A stretch of 64,000 nt of DNA from Pseudomonas sp. PDM16 (GCF_014851865.1 NZ_JACVAM010000007.1:1-64000); one strand, 5' to 3'. Positions 7,184 through 16,312 are shown, numbered from the stretch's first letter. Numbers and translations: made by a program. Notes: generated by a model not told the origin, from the sequence alone.

Positions 7184-7238
7184 TTCGGCAAGGACGACTT
7201 GCTTCCACCGTTCGAGAGGGCTGTCTGGAGTGATTGGT

Positions 7239-7826
7239 ATGCAGTGGGCTGTTTCGGTCGGCGCCAGGGGGGTATGCCGCGAGGCGGGGTCGCTTCGTTC
7301 TGGCGCATTGGCGATTCTGCTGATCGCGGGGCTGGTAGCTCCGGCTTCATGGGCGGATGAGCGTTCGCCGACGCAGGTGGTGGAGGAGTTCTATCGTTGG
7401 CGTATAAGTCCCGATGCTCAGGAGTCAGCGAATGATGCCGACATGAGGTATGCGTCTGGGCGCGGTTTGTTCGGCAAGGAGCTGATGGGAGCCCTGGAGG
7501 CGCAGGCCGCCTATGAGCACTCCTGTGCGCGGGTAGTTCCCACGGACATGAAGCCGCATATGATCGATCAGGATCCATTCTTCCTGGAGGCAGATGGGGC
7601 CAAATCTCTTTCGTCTCTTACCACTCGCGTCGCGGGTGATGTCGCCCGTGTTTCGGCACATCTTGCGTATGACGACTATCGGTGGACGGACCAGGTGCTC
7701 CTCACCCGGCAAGGAGCTCGTTGGGTCATTCTGGATATCGAGTGGGAGGGCGGTGGCAAGCTCACCGGAAGACTGGTGGCCTTTGCCGGAATTCCTTGCC
7801 TGGACCCAGAGAGTCCCTCGCGTTGA
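7239..7826 (+). CDS. Predicted secreted or periplasmic protein, unknown function
   Basis: 195 residues from ATG 7239, chosen because GGAG at 7227-7230 is correctly spaced; a GTG at 7230 would add three residues. Residues about 18-38 form a hydrophobic signal segment ending PASWADE, a credible signal peptidase site. The mature part begins SPTQVVEEFYRWRI and ends in strand-rich sequence with QVLLTRQGARWVILDIEWEG, the pattern of the DUF3828/NTF2-like periplasmic proteins. No catalytic residue is evident. It converges on the EamA transporter gene that follows. Confidence 0.65.
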   Translation: MQWAVSVGARGVCREAGSLRSGALAILLIAGLVAPASWADERSPTQVVEEFYRWRISPDAQESANDADMRYASGRGLFGKELMGALEAQAAYEHSCARVVPTDMKPHMIDQDPFFLEADGAKSLSSLTTRVAGDVARVSAHLAYDDYRWTDQVLLTRQGARWVILDIEWEGGGKLTGRLVAFAGIPCLDPESPSR

Positions 7827-7862
7827 TTAGCCCTCGTTCTACGAGCGTCTGAGGGCCATGCC

Positions 7863-8744
7863 TCAGGCTGTGTGCCCGGCGCCTTTTGGCTCGATCGGGC
7901 TGCGGTTCAGGCGTGCCGAGATCACGGTAGCCAGAAGAATCAGCGCACTACCGAACAGCATGCGCACACCCGGTTCTTCGTCAAAAATCCACCAGGCGAA
8001 GGCGATGCCGTAAACAGGCTCCAGGGCGAATACCACCGAGGCGCTGCGGGCGTTGAGTACTCGTAGACTGGCCACGAAGAGGCTGTGCGCCAGCGCAGTA
8101 CACAACAGGCCGAGCAGGGCGATCCACAGCCAGTCCATGGGGCGAACATCCGCCAGCAGATGGATCGAGAGTGGCAAGCTAACTACGGCGATGCCGAGGT
8201 TCTGCCAGTAGGCCGCCTGCGCTGGTTTCACCCCCCGGGTAGTGGCCCGGTTGCCGACCGAGACCATGGCGAACAGCAGTCCGGACAGTACTGCCCAGCC
8301 CAGTCCCAAGGTGGCCTGGTTACCAAAGTCGAAATGCGGTGTGACCAGCACCAGGCCCAGGCAGACCAGTGCCACCACCCCCCACTCGGTGCGGCGGATT
8401 CGTTCGCGGAACAGCAGGCCTTCCAGCAGGACGGTGAATGCCGGGAAACTGGCGAAGCCGAGTGTGGCGATGGCGACACCGGATACTTTGACGGCCACGA
8501 AGAATGTCCACCAGTGCGCGCCTAGCAGCAAGCCGACCGCGGCGAGGGCCATGCGCTGGCGTCCGTCGAGGCGGGCCGTCTTTTCGCCGAACTGTGTGTA
8601 TGCCCCCAGTGCGGCCATGGCGAATAGCGCACGCCCGAACACGATCACCAGCGGGGCGGCCAGTGCCAACTTGCCGAAGATGCCGGAAAGACCGAAGAAG
8701 ACGGCGCCCAGGTGGAGGGCGAGGAGGGCGGTGCGGTGCTGCAT
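7863..8744 (-). CDS. EamA/DMT-family transporter
   Basis: 293 residues with about ten hydrophobic helices in two repeated five-helix halves, the layout of EamA (drug/metabolite transporter) exporters. The N-terminal half includes GAVFFGLSGIFGKLAL and an FGRALFA segment; the second half ends in FALEPVYGIAFAWWIFDEEP, the family's conserved second-repeat motif. Inner membrane; substrate unknown. It is encoded on the same strand as the CsaA-like and AraC genes upstream of it, and the AraC protein may be its regulator. Confidence 0.85.
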   Translation of the reverse strand: MQHRTALLALHLGAVFFGLSGIFGKLALAAPLVIVFGRALFAMAALGAYTQFGEKTARLDGRQRMALAAVGLLLGAHWWTFFVAVKVSGVAIATLGFASFPAFTVLLEGLLFRERIRRTEWGVVALVCLGLVLVTPHFDFGNQATLGLGWAVLSGLLFAMVSVGNRATTRGVKPAQAAYWQNLGIAVVSLPLSIHLLADVRPMDWLWIALLGLLCTALAHSLFVASLRVLNARSASVVFALEPVYGIAFAWWIFDEEPGVRMLFGSALILLATVISARLNRSPIEPKGAGHTA

Positions 8745-8835
8745 GGACTACCTGGGCTGTTGAGTGGGGCACTGTAGAGAGGTGACTTGGGGGATGTCAT
8801 GTCCCCCGATGCCGCTACGGCTACTGGGGCGTGGC

Positions 8836-9171
8836 TCAGGCCAGGCGGGCCCCGTTGGGTAGTGGCCTGTCGAAGCTGGCCAGCACTACCTTGCCGTCCT
8901 GGTCGTAGACTCCGGTCACCAGCACTTCCGATCGCACGCCGGCGACTCGTTTGGGGGCGAAGTTGCACACGCACAGGACCTGGCGGCCGATCAGTTCCTC
9001 GGCGCCATAGTGGGCGGTGAGCTGGGCGCTGGAGGTCTTGACGCCCAACTCGCCGAGATCGACCTCCAGCACATAGGCGGGCTTGATCGCCTTGTCATTG
9101 ATGCGTGCGCTGAGCAGGGTGCCGACGCGCAGCTCGACGCGCTCGAAGTCCTGCCATTCGATGGTCTGCAT
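8836..9171 (-). CDS. CsaA-like tRNA-binding domain protein
   Basis: 111 residues from ATG at 9171. The frame is open much further upstream, but only this portion has family character: WQDFERVELRVGTLLSA, YVLEVDLGELGVKTSSAQLT, GRQVLCVCNFAPKRVAG and the closing FDRPLPNGARL. This is the stand-alone OB-fold tRNA-binding domain (Arc1p/CsaA type, related to the MetRS C-terminus), a homodimer with proposed chaperone or tRNA-binding roles. Full length for the family. Confidence 0.85.
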   Translation of the reverse strand: MQTIEWQDFERVELRVGTLLSARINDKAIKPAYVLEVDLGELGVKTSSAQLTAHYGAEELIGRQVLCVCNFAPKRVAGVRSEVLVTGVYDQDGKVVLASFDRPLPNGARLA

Positions 9172-9263
9172 GGAAGCCGCTCTCCTGAATGATCGGCAGA
9201 GTCTAGATGGATGACCTGTGCCGATCTGTCGCGGGGCTCGCGGACTTTGTCGCGCGACTCGCG

Positions 9264-10007
9264 TCAGCGGTCGGCGCGTAGCTGCCTGGGCGTCAGGCCG
9301 AACTCGCGGACCAACGCGGCGGTGAATGCACTCTGCGAGCCATAGCCGACCTTGGCGGCGATATCGCCAACCGGCAGACGGCTCTGCAGCAGCCACTGGC
9401 GACCCAGTTGCAGGCGGCGGGTGCGTACATGGTCCATTGGCGTGCGCCCGGTTTCGGCGAGGAAGCGGGCGTGGAAGCGCGCGGTCGAGAGGTCGCAAAG
9501 GCGAGCAAGATCGGCAACCTGCAGCGGGTGGGCGCAGTGGCGGTCGATGTAGGCGTCGATCCTGGTCAGTGGGAGGCTGGCCGGAGCGAGAGGATTGGTG
9601 TTGCTCAGACTGGCCAGCAGTAACGCGGCGCCTTGCTGGCCGATCACTTCATCGTTGATCGGGCTGGATGCCAGCCAACTGACCAACTGCCCTTGCCCCT
9701 GGTCGAGCTGCAGTCTTCCGGGCTTGTCCAGCAGGCGGCGACTGGCATCGGCATGGTGGCCGAGGCGTTGCTGCAGCCACCCATCCATCGGTACATCCAG
9801 TACCAGGCACCGACTGCCCAGGACGCTGGCGCATGCATGATGGGCCCCTGGTGGCACTACGGCCAGGCTCAGGCTGGAGACCTGGCAGCCGCGGCCATCC
9901 ACCTCGAAATCCAGCTGGCCGCTGAGACCGAACACCAGCTGGGCATGCTCGTGACTGTGGGCAATCTGTTCATGGTCGTAGTGGCGCAGAGTGAGCAGCT
10001 GGTGCAT
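9264..10007 (-). CDS. AraC-family transcriptional regulator
   Basis: 247 residues. An N-terminal cupin-like sensor (HSHEHAQLVFGLSGQLDFEVDG) is followed from about residue 150 by the double helix-turn-helix: LQVADLARLCDLSTARFHARFLAETGRTP and VGDIAAKVGYGSQSAFTAALVREFGLTPRQLR, the latter matching the AraC/XylS signature. The effector is unknown. It is divergent from the plcP-like gene and upstream of the CsaA-like and EamA genes on its own strand, so the transporter is a plausible target. Confidence 0.87.
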   Translation of the reverse strand: MHQLLTLRHYDHEQIAHSHEHAQLVFGLSGQLDFEVDGRGCQVSSLSLAVVPPGAHHACASVLGSRCLVLDVPMDGWLQQRLGHHADASRRLLDKPGRLQLDQGQGQLVSWLASSPINDEVIGQQGAALLLASLSNTNPLAPASLPLTRIDAYIDRHCAHPLQVADLARLCDLSTARFHARFLAETGRTPMDHVRTRRLQLGRQWLLQSRLPVGDIAAKVGYGSQSAFTAALVREFGLTPRQLRADR

Positions 10008-10060
10008 GGCTGGCGGCTCCTGATCGAGCGGTCAGTGTACACGCCGTGTCCGTCCGCGGC

Positions 10061-10100
10061 TTGTCATGCAATGGTCACTCGTTCGTCATGGTCATTTCAC
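10061..10100 (+). promoter_or_regulatory. Pho box (PhoB-binding direct repeats)
   Basis: Three 7-mers with exact 11-bp periodicity: TTGTCAT 10061-10067, TGGTCAC 10072-10078, TCGTCAT 10083-10089, each close to the Pho-box half-site CTGTCAT, with 4-base spacers. A weaker fourth, ATTTCAC, follows in register at 10094-10100. The run ends 42 bases before the plcP-like start, suitable for PhoB-activated transcription, and could in principle also affect the divergent araC gene. Confidence 0.75.
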
Positions 10101-10142
10101 CGCGTGCGCGCAATCTCGGCTAAACCCAGCCGGAGGCCGCCC

Positions 10143-10952
10143 ATGAGCATCGCCGAGCGCAGCAAGCCCAGCCGCAAGCAGCACGTCCGCACCCTGTGGA
10201 TATCCGACGTCCACCTTGGTACCCGTGATTGTCAGGCCGAGCGCCTGGCCGGGTTCCTCAAGCGCTACCAGGCAGACCGTGTCTACCTGGTCGGCGACAT
10301 CATCGATGGCTGGAAGCTGCGTGGCGGTATCTACTGGCCGCAGGCCCATACCAATGTGATCCGCCGTCTGTTGACCATGAGCAAGCGCGGCACCGAGGTG
10401 ATCTACGTCACCGGCAACCACGACGAATTCCTGCGCCGCTACTCGACCCTGATGCTCGGCAACATTCAGTTGGTCGACGAGGCTGTTCACACCACGGCCG
10501 ACGGCCGCCAGCTGCTGGTGATCCACGGTGACCAGTTCGACGTGATCACCCGCTATCACCGCTGGCTGGCCTTCCTCGGTGATTCCGCCTACGAATTCAC
10601 CCTGACCCTCAACCGCTGGCTCAACCACTGGCGCGAACGCTATGGCTACGGCTACTGGTCGCTGTCGGCCTACCTCAAGCACAAGGTGAAGACGGCGGTG
10701 AACTTCATCAGCGACTTCGAGGAAGCCATCGCCCACGAATGCGTCAAACGAGGGCTTGATGGCGTGGTCTGTGGGCATATCCACCATGCGGAGATCCGCC
10801 AGGTGAACGGCGTGGAGTACCTCAATTGTGGTGATTGGGTGGAGTCCTGCACGGCACTGATCGAGCATCTGGACGGCAGCATCCAGCTGTTCCGCCTGGC
10901 CGAGGAACAGGCCAGGGAGGCAGATCTGGCCGCTGTCGGGCAGGCCGCATGA
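10143..10952 (+). CDS. plcP: PlcP-like metallophosphoesterase (phospholipid remodelling)
   Basis: 269 residues from ATG 10143. It carries the calcineurin-type metal motifs in order: DVHLGTRD, GDIIDGWKL, GNHDEF, a VIHGDQFD segment and GHIHHAEI near the C-terminus, enough for a di-metal (often Mn) phosphoesterase. This family is commonly labelled UDP-2,3-diacylglucosamine diphosphatase (LpxH-like). The 4-base overlap with a GT4 glycosyltransferase and the Pho box upstream instead match the PlcP-Agt pair described in phosphate-starved bacteria, where PlcP hydrolyses membrane phospholipids to diacylglycerol. The PlcP assignment is therefore inference from context and length. Confidence 0.72.
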   Translation: MSIAERSKPSRKQHVRTLWISDVHLGTRDCQAERLAGFLKRYQADRVYLVGDIIDGWKLRGGIYWPQAHTNVIRRLLTMSKRGTEVIYVTGNHDEFLRRYSTLMLGNIQLVDEAVHTTADGRQLLVIHGDQFDVITRYHRWLAFLGDSAYEFTLTLNRWLNHWRERYGYGYWSLSAYLKHKVKTAVNFISDFEEAIAHECVKRGLDGVVCGHIHHAEIRQVNGVEYLNCGDWVESCTALIEHLDGSIQLFRLAEEQAREADLAAVGQAA

Positions 10953-11983
10953 GGATTCTCATCGTCAGCGATGCCTGGCACCCTCAGGTCAACGGCGTGG
11001 TCACCAGCTTGCAGGCACTGGTGGTCGAGCTGCGTGGCCTGGGGCATCTGGTCAAGGTCCTGTCGCCACAGGATTTCCGTCATTTGCCATGCCCGAGCTA
11101 TCCGGAAATACCCCTGGCCTGGGACCTGTGGCGCGTCGGTCCGGCGATTCGTGACTTCCGCCCGGACTGTGTGCACCTGGCTACCGAAGGGCCGCTGGGC
11201 TGGGCTGCACGGCGCTGGCTGATGCGCCGCGGACTGATGTTCTCCAGCGCCATCCATACGCGCTTCCCCGAGTATGTGCATACCCGCTGGCCGCGGATTC
11301 CGCTGGAGTGGGGTTATGCCTTCCTGCGCCGTTTCCATCGACCTAGCCAGGCGGTGCTGGTGAGTACCGAGCGTATGCGATCAGAGTTCGCGGCGCAGGG
11401 TCTGGATCGTCTGCACCTATGGCGAAAGGGAGTCGACACGACATTGTTTCGCCCACAGGGCGAGGCCCCCGTGGAGCCGGTGTTCCTCTACGTGGGGCGG
11501 CTGGCGGCGGAGAAGAATCTGCACGCTTTCCTCGGGCTGGAGCTGCCGGGCGAGAAGCGCGTGGTCGGCGACGGTCCGGAGCGGGGCGCACTTGAGGAAC
11601 ACTACCCACAGGTACATTTCCTCGGTTTCCAGCAGGGTGAGGCGCTGGCGCAGTCTTTCGCCAGCGCCAGCGTGCTGGTGTTCCCTTCGCGTACCGACAC
11701 CTACGGTCTGGTCATGCTCGAGGCGTTGGCCTGTGGAACACCGGTGGCGGCCTTTCCCGTGGCGGGGCCTCTGGATGTTCTGAAGCCGGGGCTGACCGGG
11801 GTCATGGATGAGGATCTACGCAAGGCCTGCCTGGGGGCGCTGTCGCTTTCCCGCGACGCTTGTGCGAATCATGCGGCGCATCAGTCCTGGCGTGCCTCCG
11901 CGCTGGAGTTCCTGGCTTGCCAGTCATCGGTGGAGGGTATGGGTGAGCTGAATAGTCCGCAGGTACTGCAGACGCTTGCATAG
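10949..11983 (+). CDS. agt: GT4 glycosyltransferase, Agt-like glycolipid synthase
   Basis: 344 residues; ATG 10949 overlaps the upstream stop (ATGA), so translation is coupled. GT4/GT-B features: N-terminal MRILIVSDAWHPQVNGVV with the Gly-rich loop, an HTRFPEYVHTRW acceptor-side segment, and the C-terminal nucleotide-sugar motif SRTDTYGLVMLEALACGTPVAAF (EX7E type). Next to a PlcP-like enzyme and downstream of a Pho box, the expected role is sugar transfer to diacylglycerol to make phosphate-free glycolipids during phosphate limitation. The sugar used cannot be read from sequence. A strong terminator follows at 12010. Confidence 0.75.
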   Translation: MRILIVSDAWHPQVNGVVTSLQALVVELRGLGHLVKVLSPQDFRHLPCPSYPEIPLAWDLWRVGPAIRDFRPDCVHLATEGPLGWAARRWLMRRGLMFSSAIHTRFPEYVHTRWPRIPLEWGYAFLRRFHRPSQAVLVSTERMRSEFAAQGLDRLHLWRKGVDTTLFRPQGEAPVEPVFLYVGRLAAEKNLHAFLGLELPGEKRVVGDGPERGALEEHYPQVHFLGFQQGEALAQSFASASVLVFPSRTDTYGLVMLEALACGTPVAAFPVAGPLDVLKPGLTGVMDEDLRKACLGALSLSRDACANHAAHQSWRASALEFLACQSSVEGMGELNSPQVLQTLA

Positions 11984-12009
11984 CTCCGCCACAGGCTCAG
12001 AGGCATATA

Positions 12010-12043
12010 AAGAAGAAGGCCCGCATTCGCGGGCCTTCTTCTT
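12010..12043. terminator. Bidirectional intrinsic terminator
   Basis: A perfect 15-bp stem (12010-12024 with 12029-12043) closed by the 4-base loop ATTC. The A-rich left arm and T-rich right arm let it work in both directions, ending agt (+) and fdxA (-). Confidence 0.85.
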
Positions 12044-12053
12044 GGCAGGGAGC

Positions 12054-12377
12054 TTAGCGCTCCAGGTGCTGCAGCTTGTCTTTCACGCCATCCCATTCCT
12101 CGGCATCCGCGAGGGCATCCTTCTTCTCGGTGATGTTTGGCCAGACGTCCGCCAGCTCGGCGTTGAGCTCGATGAATTCCTGCATGCCATCCGGCACTTC
12201 GTCTTCGGAGAAGATCGCCTGGGCAGGGCACTCCGGCTCGCACAGCGCGCAGTCGATGCATTCGTCCGGGTGGATGACCAGGAAATTCGGACCTTCGTAG
12301 AAGCAGTCCACCGGGCAGACTTCGACACAGTCGGTGTATTTGCATTTGATGCAGTTGTCGGTAACGACGAAGGTCAT
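12054..12377 (-). CDS. fdxA: 7Fe ferredoxin FdxA
   Basis: 107 residues from ATG at 12377. Two cluster motifs are visible: CIKCKYTDCVEVCPVDC at the N-terminus and CIDCALCEPECPAQAI at about residues 40-55, binding a [3Fe-4S] and a [4Fe-4S] cluster. The length and acidic C-terminal tail (about 45 residues) are those of the Azotobacter/Pseudomonas FdxA group, a cytoplasmic electron carrier. It is read on the same strand as mutS, which lies upstream of it, as in other pseudomonads. Confidence 0.95.
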   Translation of the reverse strand: MTFVVTDNCIKCKYTDCVEVCPVDCFYEGPNFLVIHPDECIDCALCEPECPAQAIFSEDEVPDGMQEFIELNAELADVWPNITEKKDALADAEEWDGVKDKLQHLER

Positions 12378-12516
12378 TCTGATTCTCTCCTCGTGCGGCG
12401 GCACCTGGGCCCCGTCTGCGCAGGGTTTGCAGGCGCTCGATAAAGGCCGCGGCTCAGGCTGTAAACCGGGCAGTCGTAAAAATGCGCGCGATTCTAGCAG
12501 CTTGAGCGGGTTGGCG

Positions 12517-15084
12517 TTAGATGCGCGTCTTCCATGTATATAACAACTCCATGGCTCGACGAGGTGTCAGATCATCAGGATTGATCTTGCTCAACTCCTC
12601 GAGCACCGGATGCGGCAGGGCTGCGAACATGTCGCTCTGCAGCGGTGCGGCTAATTGTCCCGGTTCGCTGCGTGGCAGGTCGTGGGGCAGGCTGGTGGTC
12701 TCCAGGCGGGCCAGATGCTCACGGGCGCGCTGGATCACCGGGCCGGGTACGCCGGCCAGTTGCGCCACCGCCAGGCCGTAACTCTGGCTGGCCGGGCCGG
12801 GCAGCACGTGGTGCAGGAAGACGATGCGCTCATTGTGCTCGGTGGCATTGAGGTGCACGTTGGCTACCACCGGCTCGCTTTCAGGTAATACGGTCAGCTC
12901 GAAGTAGTGGGTAGCAAAAAGCGTCCAGGCGCGCAGCTTGGCCAGGTGCTCGGCGGCCGACCAGGCCAGCGACAGGCCATCGAAGGTACTGGTGCCGCGG
13001 CCCACCTCGTCCATCAGCACCAGGCTGCGGTCGCTGGCGTTGTGCAGGATATTGGCGGTCTCGCTCATCTCCACCATGAAGGTGGAACGGCCACCGGCCA
13101 GGTCGTCGCTGGAACCGATACGGGTAAAGATGCGGTCCACCAGCGACAGCTCGCACGCGGCTGCCGGCACGTAGCTGCCGATATGGGCCAGCAGCACGAT
13201 CAGCGCGGTCTGGCGCATGTAGGTGGACTTACCGCCCATGTTCGGGCCGGTGATGATCAGCATGCGGGTGCCGTCGTCGAGGCCCAGATCGTTGGCGACG
13301 AATGGCGTCTCCAGCACCTGCTCGACCACCGGGTGACGGCCCTGGTCGATGCGCATGCAGGGCTCATCGACGAAGCGCGGACGGTTCAGGTCGAGGTTCA
13401 ATGCGCGCTCTGCCAGGTTGGCCAGCACGTCCAGTTCGGCCAGGGCGCCGGCGGTGTCCTGCAGCGGTGCCAGTTGGGCGATCAGCAGCTCCAGCAGTTC
13501 TTCGTAGAGCTGCTTCTCGCGGGCCAGGGCGCGGCTCTTGGCCGACAGTGCCTTGTCCTCGAAGGTCTTCAGCTCTGGGGTGATGAAGCGCTCGGCGCCT
13601 TTCAGGGTCTGGCGGCGGATGTAGTCGGCCGGGGCCGACTCGGCCTGTTTACTCGGCAGCTCGATGAAGTAGCCATGCACGCGGTTGTAGCCGACCTTGA
13701 GGTTGGCCAGGCCGGTACGCTCCTTCTCGCGCGCCTCCAGGTCCATCAGGTATTGGCCGGCGTTCTCGCTGATCGACTGCAGCTCGTCCAGCTCGGCGTC
13801 GTAGCCGGTCTTCAGCACGCCGCCGTCGCGGATCACCGCCGGCGGGTTGTCGATGATCGCTCGTTGCAGCAGGTCGGCCAGTTCCGGGTAGGTGCGGATA
13901 TTCACCGCCAGTTCGGCCAGGTGCGGGGCGTCCAGCTCGGCCATGGCGCTCTGCAGTTGCGGCAGTGCGGCGAGTGCGTCGCGCAGGCGTGCCAGGTCGC
14001 GTGGCCGGGCATTGCGCAGGCCGATACGGGCGAGGATGCGCTCGACATCGCCGATGTCCTTGAGCTGCGGCTGCAGTAGTTCGAAACGGTAGCGGTCGAG
14101 CAGGCAGGCGATGGCCTCCTGGCGTGCTTCCAGTACGGACCGATCGCGCAGCGGACGATTCAGCCAGCGGGTCAGCAGGCGCGAGCCCATGGCGGTCTGG
14201 CAGCGGTCGACCACCGATTGCAGGGTGTTGTCGCGGCCGCCGGCCAGGTTGGTGTCCAGTTCCAGGTTGCGGCGGCTGGCGCCGTCGAGGATGACGGTGT
14301 CGTCCAGGCGTTCATGGCGCAGATTGCGCAGGTGCGGCAGGGCGGTGCGCTGGGTTTCCTTGGCATAGATCAGCAGGCAGCCGGCGGCGCCGATGGCCAG
14401 GGTCAGGCCCTCGCAGCCGAAGCCCTTGAGATCCTGCACGCCGAACTGCTGGCACAGGCTCTTGCGCGCGCTGTCGCGCTCGAAGTCCCAGGGCGCACGG
14501 CGACGCACGCCTCGGCGTTTCTCGATCGGCAGGCCCTGGGGCCAGTCGTCGGGGATCAGCAGTTCGGCGGGGCTCAGGCGCTCCAGTTCGGCCAGCAGGT
14601 TCTCCCAGCCTTTCATCTCCTGGACGCTGAAACGGCCGCTGGTGATGTCCAGCACGGCCAGGCCGAACAGCTTCTCGTCACCCAGGATGGCGCCGACCAA
14701 GTTGTCGCGGCGTTCGTCGAGGAAGGCCTCGTCGCTGATGGTGCCGGGGGTGATGATGCGCACCACCTGGCGCTCCACCGGGCCCTTGCTGGTGGCTGGG
14801 TCACCAATCTGTTCGCAGATCGCCACCGCCTCGCCGAATTTCACCAGGCGTGCCAGGTAGCCTTCGGCCGAGTGGAAGGGGATGCCGGCCATGGGAATGG
14901 CCTGGCCGGCCGACTGACCACGGGCGGTGAGGGTGATGTCGAGCAGGGCCGCAGCCTTCTTGGCGTCTTCATAGAACAGTTCGTAGAAGTCGCCCATGCG
15001 GTAGAACATCAGCATGTCCGGGTGCTGGTTCTTCAGCTTCCAGTATTGCTGCATCATTGGGGTGTGTTGGGAAAGGTCGGACAT
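12517..15084 (-). CDS. mutS: DNA mismatch repair protein MutS
   Basis: 855 residues, full length. The mismatch-binding FYRMGDFYE motif (Phe-x-Glu wedge) is at about residues 28-36, the connector and lever/clamp domains follow, and the ABC-type ATPase lies at about 570-800 with Walker A GPNMGGKSTYMRQ, a DEVGRGTSTFDGLS signature/Walker B region and a FATHYFELT H-loop. It binds mismatches as a dimer and recruits MutL; no mutL is present here, as usual. It is followed on its own strand by fdxA. Confidence 0.97.
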   Translation of the reverse strand: MSDLSQHTPMMQQYWKLKNQHPDMLMFYRMGDFYELFYEDAKKAAALLDITLTARGQSAGQAIPMAGIPFHSAEGYLARLVKFGEAVAICEQIGDPATSKGPVERQVVRIITPGTISDEAFLDERRDNLVGAILGDEKLFGLAVLDITSGRFSVQEMKGWENLLAELERLSPAELLIPDDWPQGLPIEKRRGVRRRAPWDFERDSARKSLCQQFGVQDLKGFGCEGLTLAIGAAGCLLIYAKETQRTALPHLRNLRHERLDDTVILDGASRRNLELDTNLAGGRDNTLQSVVDRCQTAMGSRLLTRWLNRPLRDRSVLEARQEAIACLLDRYRFELLQPQLKDIGDVERILARIGLRNARPRDLARLRDALAALPQLQSAMAELDAPHLAELAVNIRTYPELADLLQRAIIDNPPAVIRDGGVLKTGYDAELDELQSISENAGQYLMDLEAREKERTGLANLKVGYNRVHGYFIELPSKQAESAPADYIRRQTLKGAERFITPELKTFEDKALSAKSRALAREKQLYEELLELLIAQLAPLQDTAGALAELDVLANLAERALNLDLNRPRFVDEPCMRIDQGRHPVVEQVLETPFVANDLGLDDGTRMLIITGPNMGGKSTYMRQTALIVLLAHIGSYVPAAACELSLVDRIFTRIGSSDDLAGGRSTFMVEMSETANILHNASDRSLVLMDEVGRGTSTFDGLSLAWSAAEHLAKLRAWTLFATHYFELTVLPESEPVVANVHLNATEHNERIVFLHHVLPGPASQSYGLAVAQLAGVPGPVIQRAREHLARLETTSLPHDLPRSEPGQLAAPLQSDMFAALPHPVLEELSKINPDDLTPRRAMELLYTWKTRI

Positions 15085-15768
15085 TCAATAACTTAGCGTT
15101 GTTTGTCTGATGAGAGAGCGTTTTTGTCGAGCGCTTTGCGCCTCGCATTCCGATGATGCCGAGGCTGTCCGAGATTTTTGCGGACTGGCGAGATGCCTGT
15201 TTAGCGATGACCTGCCCTGAGAGCGACGAAGGGTAACATGCCCGGCTAGTCAGCAGTCGCTGTGCTGCTGGTTCGCCCAGCAGTAGAATCAGCTATGGGC
15301 GAGAAGGGTTTTACTCCCTCCACACGGCATTCTCCTCTACCGTTTGCGAGCTAGGTTGTTGATCCACGCCTCTGTTGCGTTTGTTGGATGGAACGCTATC
15401 GCCCGACGGATGGTTGGGCCGGGTGTGAACCATTTATCAATCGGGCGTCCAAGAGGGGGTGGTTAAGGACGATCCTAAGTTACGTGATCTAGGGTCGGCC
15501 TATCGAGCGGTGGGTCGGCCACTTTTTAGGAATGATCACGTGTTGCTGCAGCGAGATTTCTGCCGCAGTGACATTCCCAATGCCTGTCAGAACTTTCCAT
15601 CTGTCGCGCCAGTCGCGACATTCTCCAATGCCCCGATCGATTGAGCCGAACGGCTAGATTCGGCTCGGCGAGCTTTATGTCCTCGTCATGTGGCGCCGTC
15701 TTCCTGATTCTGCTGAAAGGACCAATCCTGTGGTGTAGGGTGTCTCATTCAGCATTCCCGGAGAACAC
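15085..15768. other. Long intergenic region between mutS and pncC
   Basis: 684 bases between divergent genes. I see no conserved ORF; short frames here lack ribosome-binding sites and family character. A perfect 8-bp inverted repeat (GAGCCGAA 15643-15650, TTCGGCTC 15659-15666) lies about 100 bases before pncC, without a T-run. The remainder must hold both promoters but no element is convincing. Composition is less GC-rich than the flanking genes. Confidence 0.5.
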
Positions 15769-16269
15769 ATGGACCCTATTACTCAGCAGGCCGAGATGCT
15801 TGGCGCTCGCCTCGTTGCTCTGGAAGCCCAGGTCAGTACGGCTGAATCCTGTACCGGCGGTGGTATCGCCGAAGCGATTACCCGGGTTGCCGGCAGTTCT
15901 GCTTGGTTCGAGGCAGGCTATATCACCTATTCCAATTCGCAGAAAACTGCCCAACTGGCGGTTCCAGCTGCTCTGTTCTCCAGCGTGGGTGCCGTCAGTC
16001 AGGAGGTTGTCGAGGCGATGGCCAGGGGAGCGCAACGTCAGAGCGGGGCACGCTACGCGGTTGCGGTAAGTGGGATAGCCGGCCCGGGAGGTGGCTCCAT
16101 GGAAAAGCCGGTCGGAACCGTTTGGCTGGCCTGGGCTGACGGAGCTCAGTGTTTTACCGAGCGCTGCCTGTTCGCGGGAGATCGTGACTCCGTGCGCAGC
16201 CAAACGATTCGTCACGCGCTGGATGGGTTGCTCCGACTGACGGCGGGAGAAAATCCGGGGCAGGGGTAG
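15769..16269 (+). CDS. pncC: Nicotinamide-nucleotide amidase (CinA C-terminal type)
   Basis: 166 residues from ATG 15769, with a good GGAGA ribosome-binding site. The family core is TAESCTGGGIAEAITRVAGSS (residues about 23-43), which carries the active-site Ser, followed by the strand YITYSN and the C-terminal GIAGPGGGSMEKPVGTVWLAW. PncC deamidates NMN to nicotinate mononucleotide in NAD recycling. This is the short CinA form without the N-terminal MoaB-like domain, as in E. coli YgaD and pseudomonads. It lies directly upstream of recA. Confidence 0.93.
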   Translation: MDPITQQAEMLGARLVALEAQVSTAESCTGGGIAEAITRVAGSSAWFEAGYITYSNSQKTAQLAVPAALFSSVGAVSQEVVEAMARGAQRQSGARYAVAVSGIAGPGGGSMEKPVGTVWLAWADGAQCFTERCLFAGDRDSVRSQTIRHALDGLLRLTAGENPGQG

Positions 16270-16296
16270 GCGACTGACTTGCCTTATGAAATACTA

Positions 16297-16312
16297 CTGT
16301 CTACTTATACAG
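16297..16312 (+). promoter_or_regulatory. LexA (SOS) box upstream of recA
   Basis: CTGT, eight AT-rich bases, then ACAG: a perfect LexA palindrome (CTGT-N8-ACAG) 44 bases before the recA start and 27 bases after pncC, so it should control recA-recX. Confidence 0.92.

Noticed and set aside
10143..10952. Annotation as lpxH (lipid A synthesis)
   Set aside because: The fold fits, but the Pho box and coupled GT4 glycosyltransferase point to PlcP-type lipid remodelling.
12907..14079. Long + strand open frame inside mutS
   Set aside because: Antisense shadow of a strongly conserved gene, with repetitive Val/Gln/His composition and no family.
15459..15644. 61-codon ORF in the mutS-pncC gap
   Set aside because: No ribosome-binding site, no recognisable domain and unlike the codon use of neighbouring genes.
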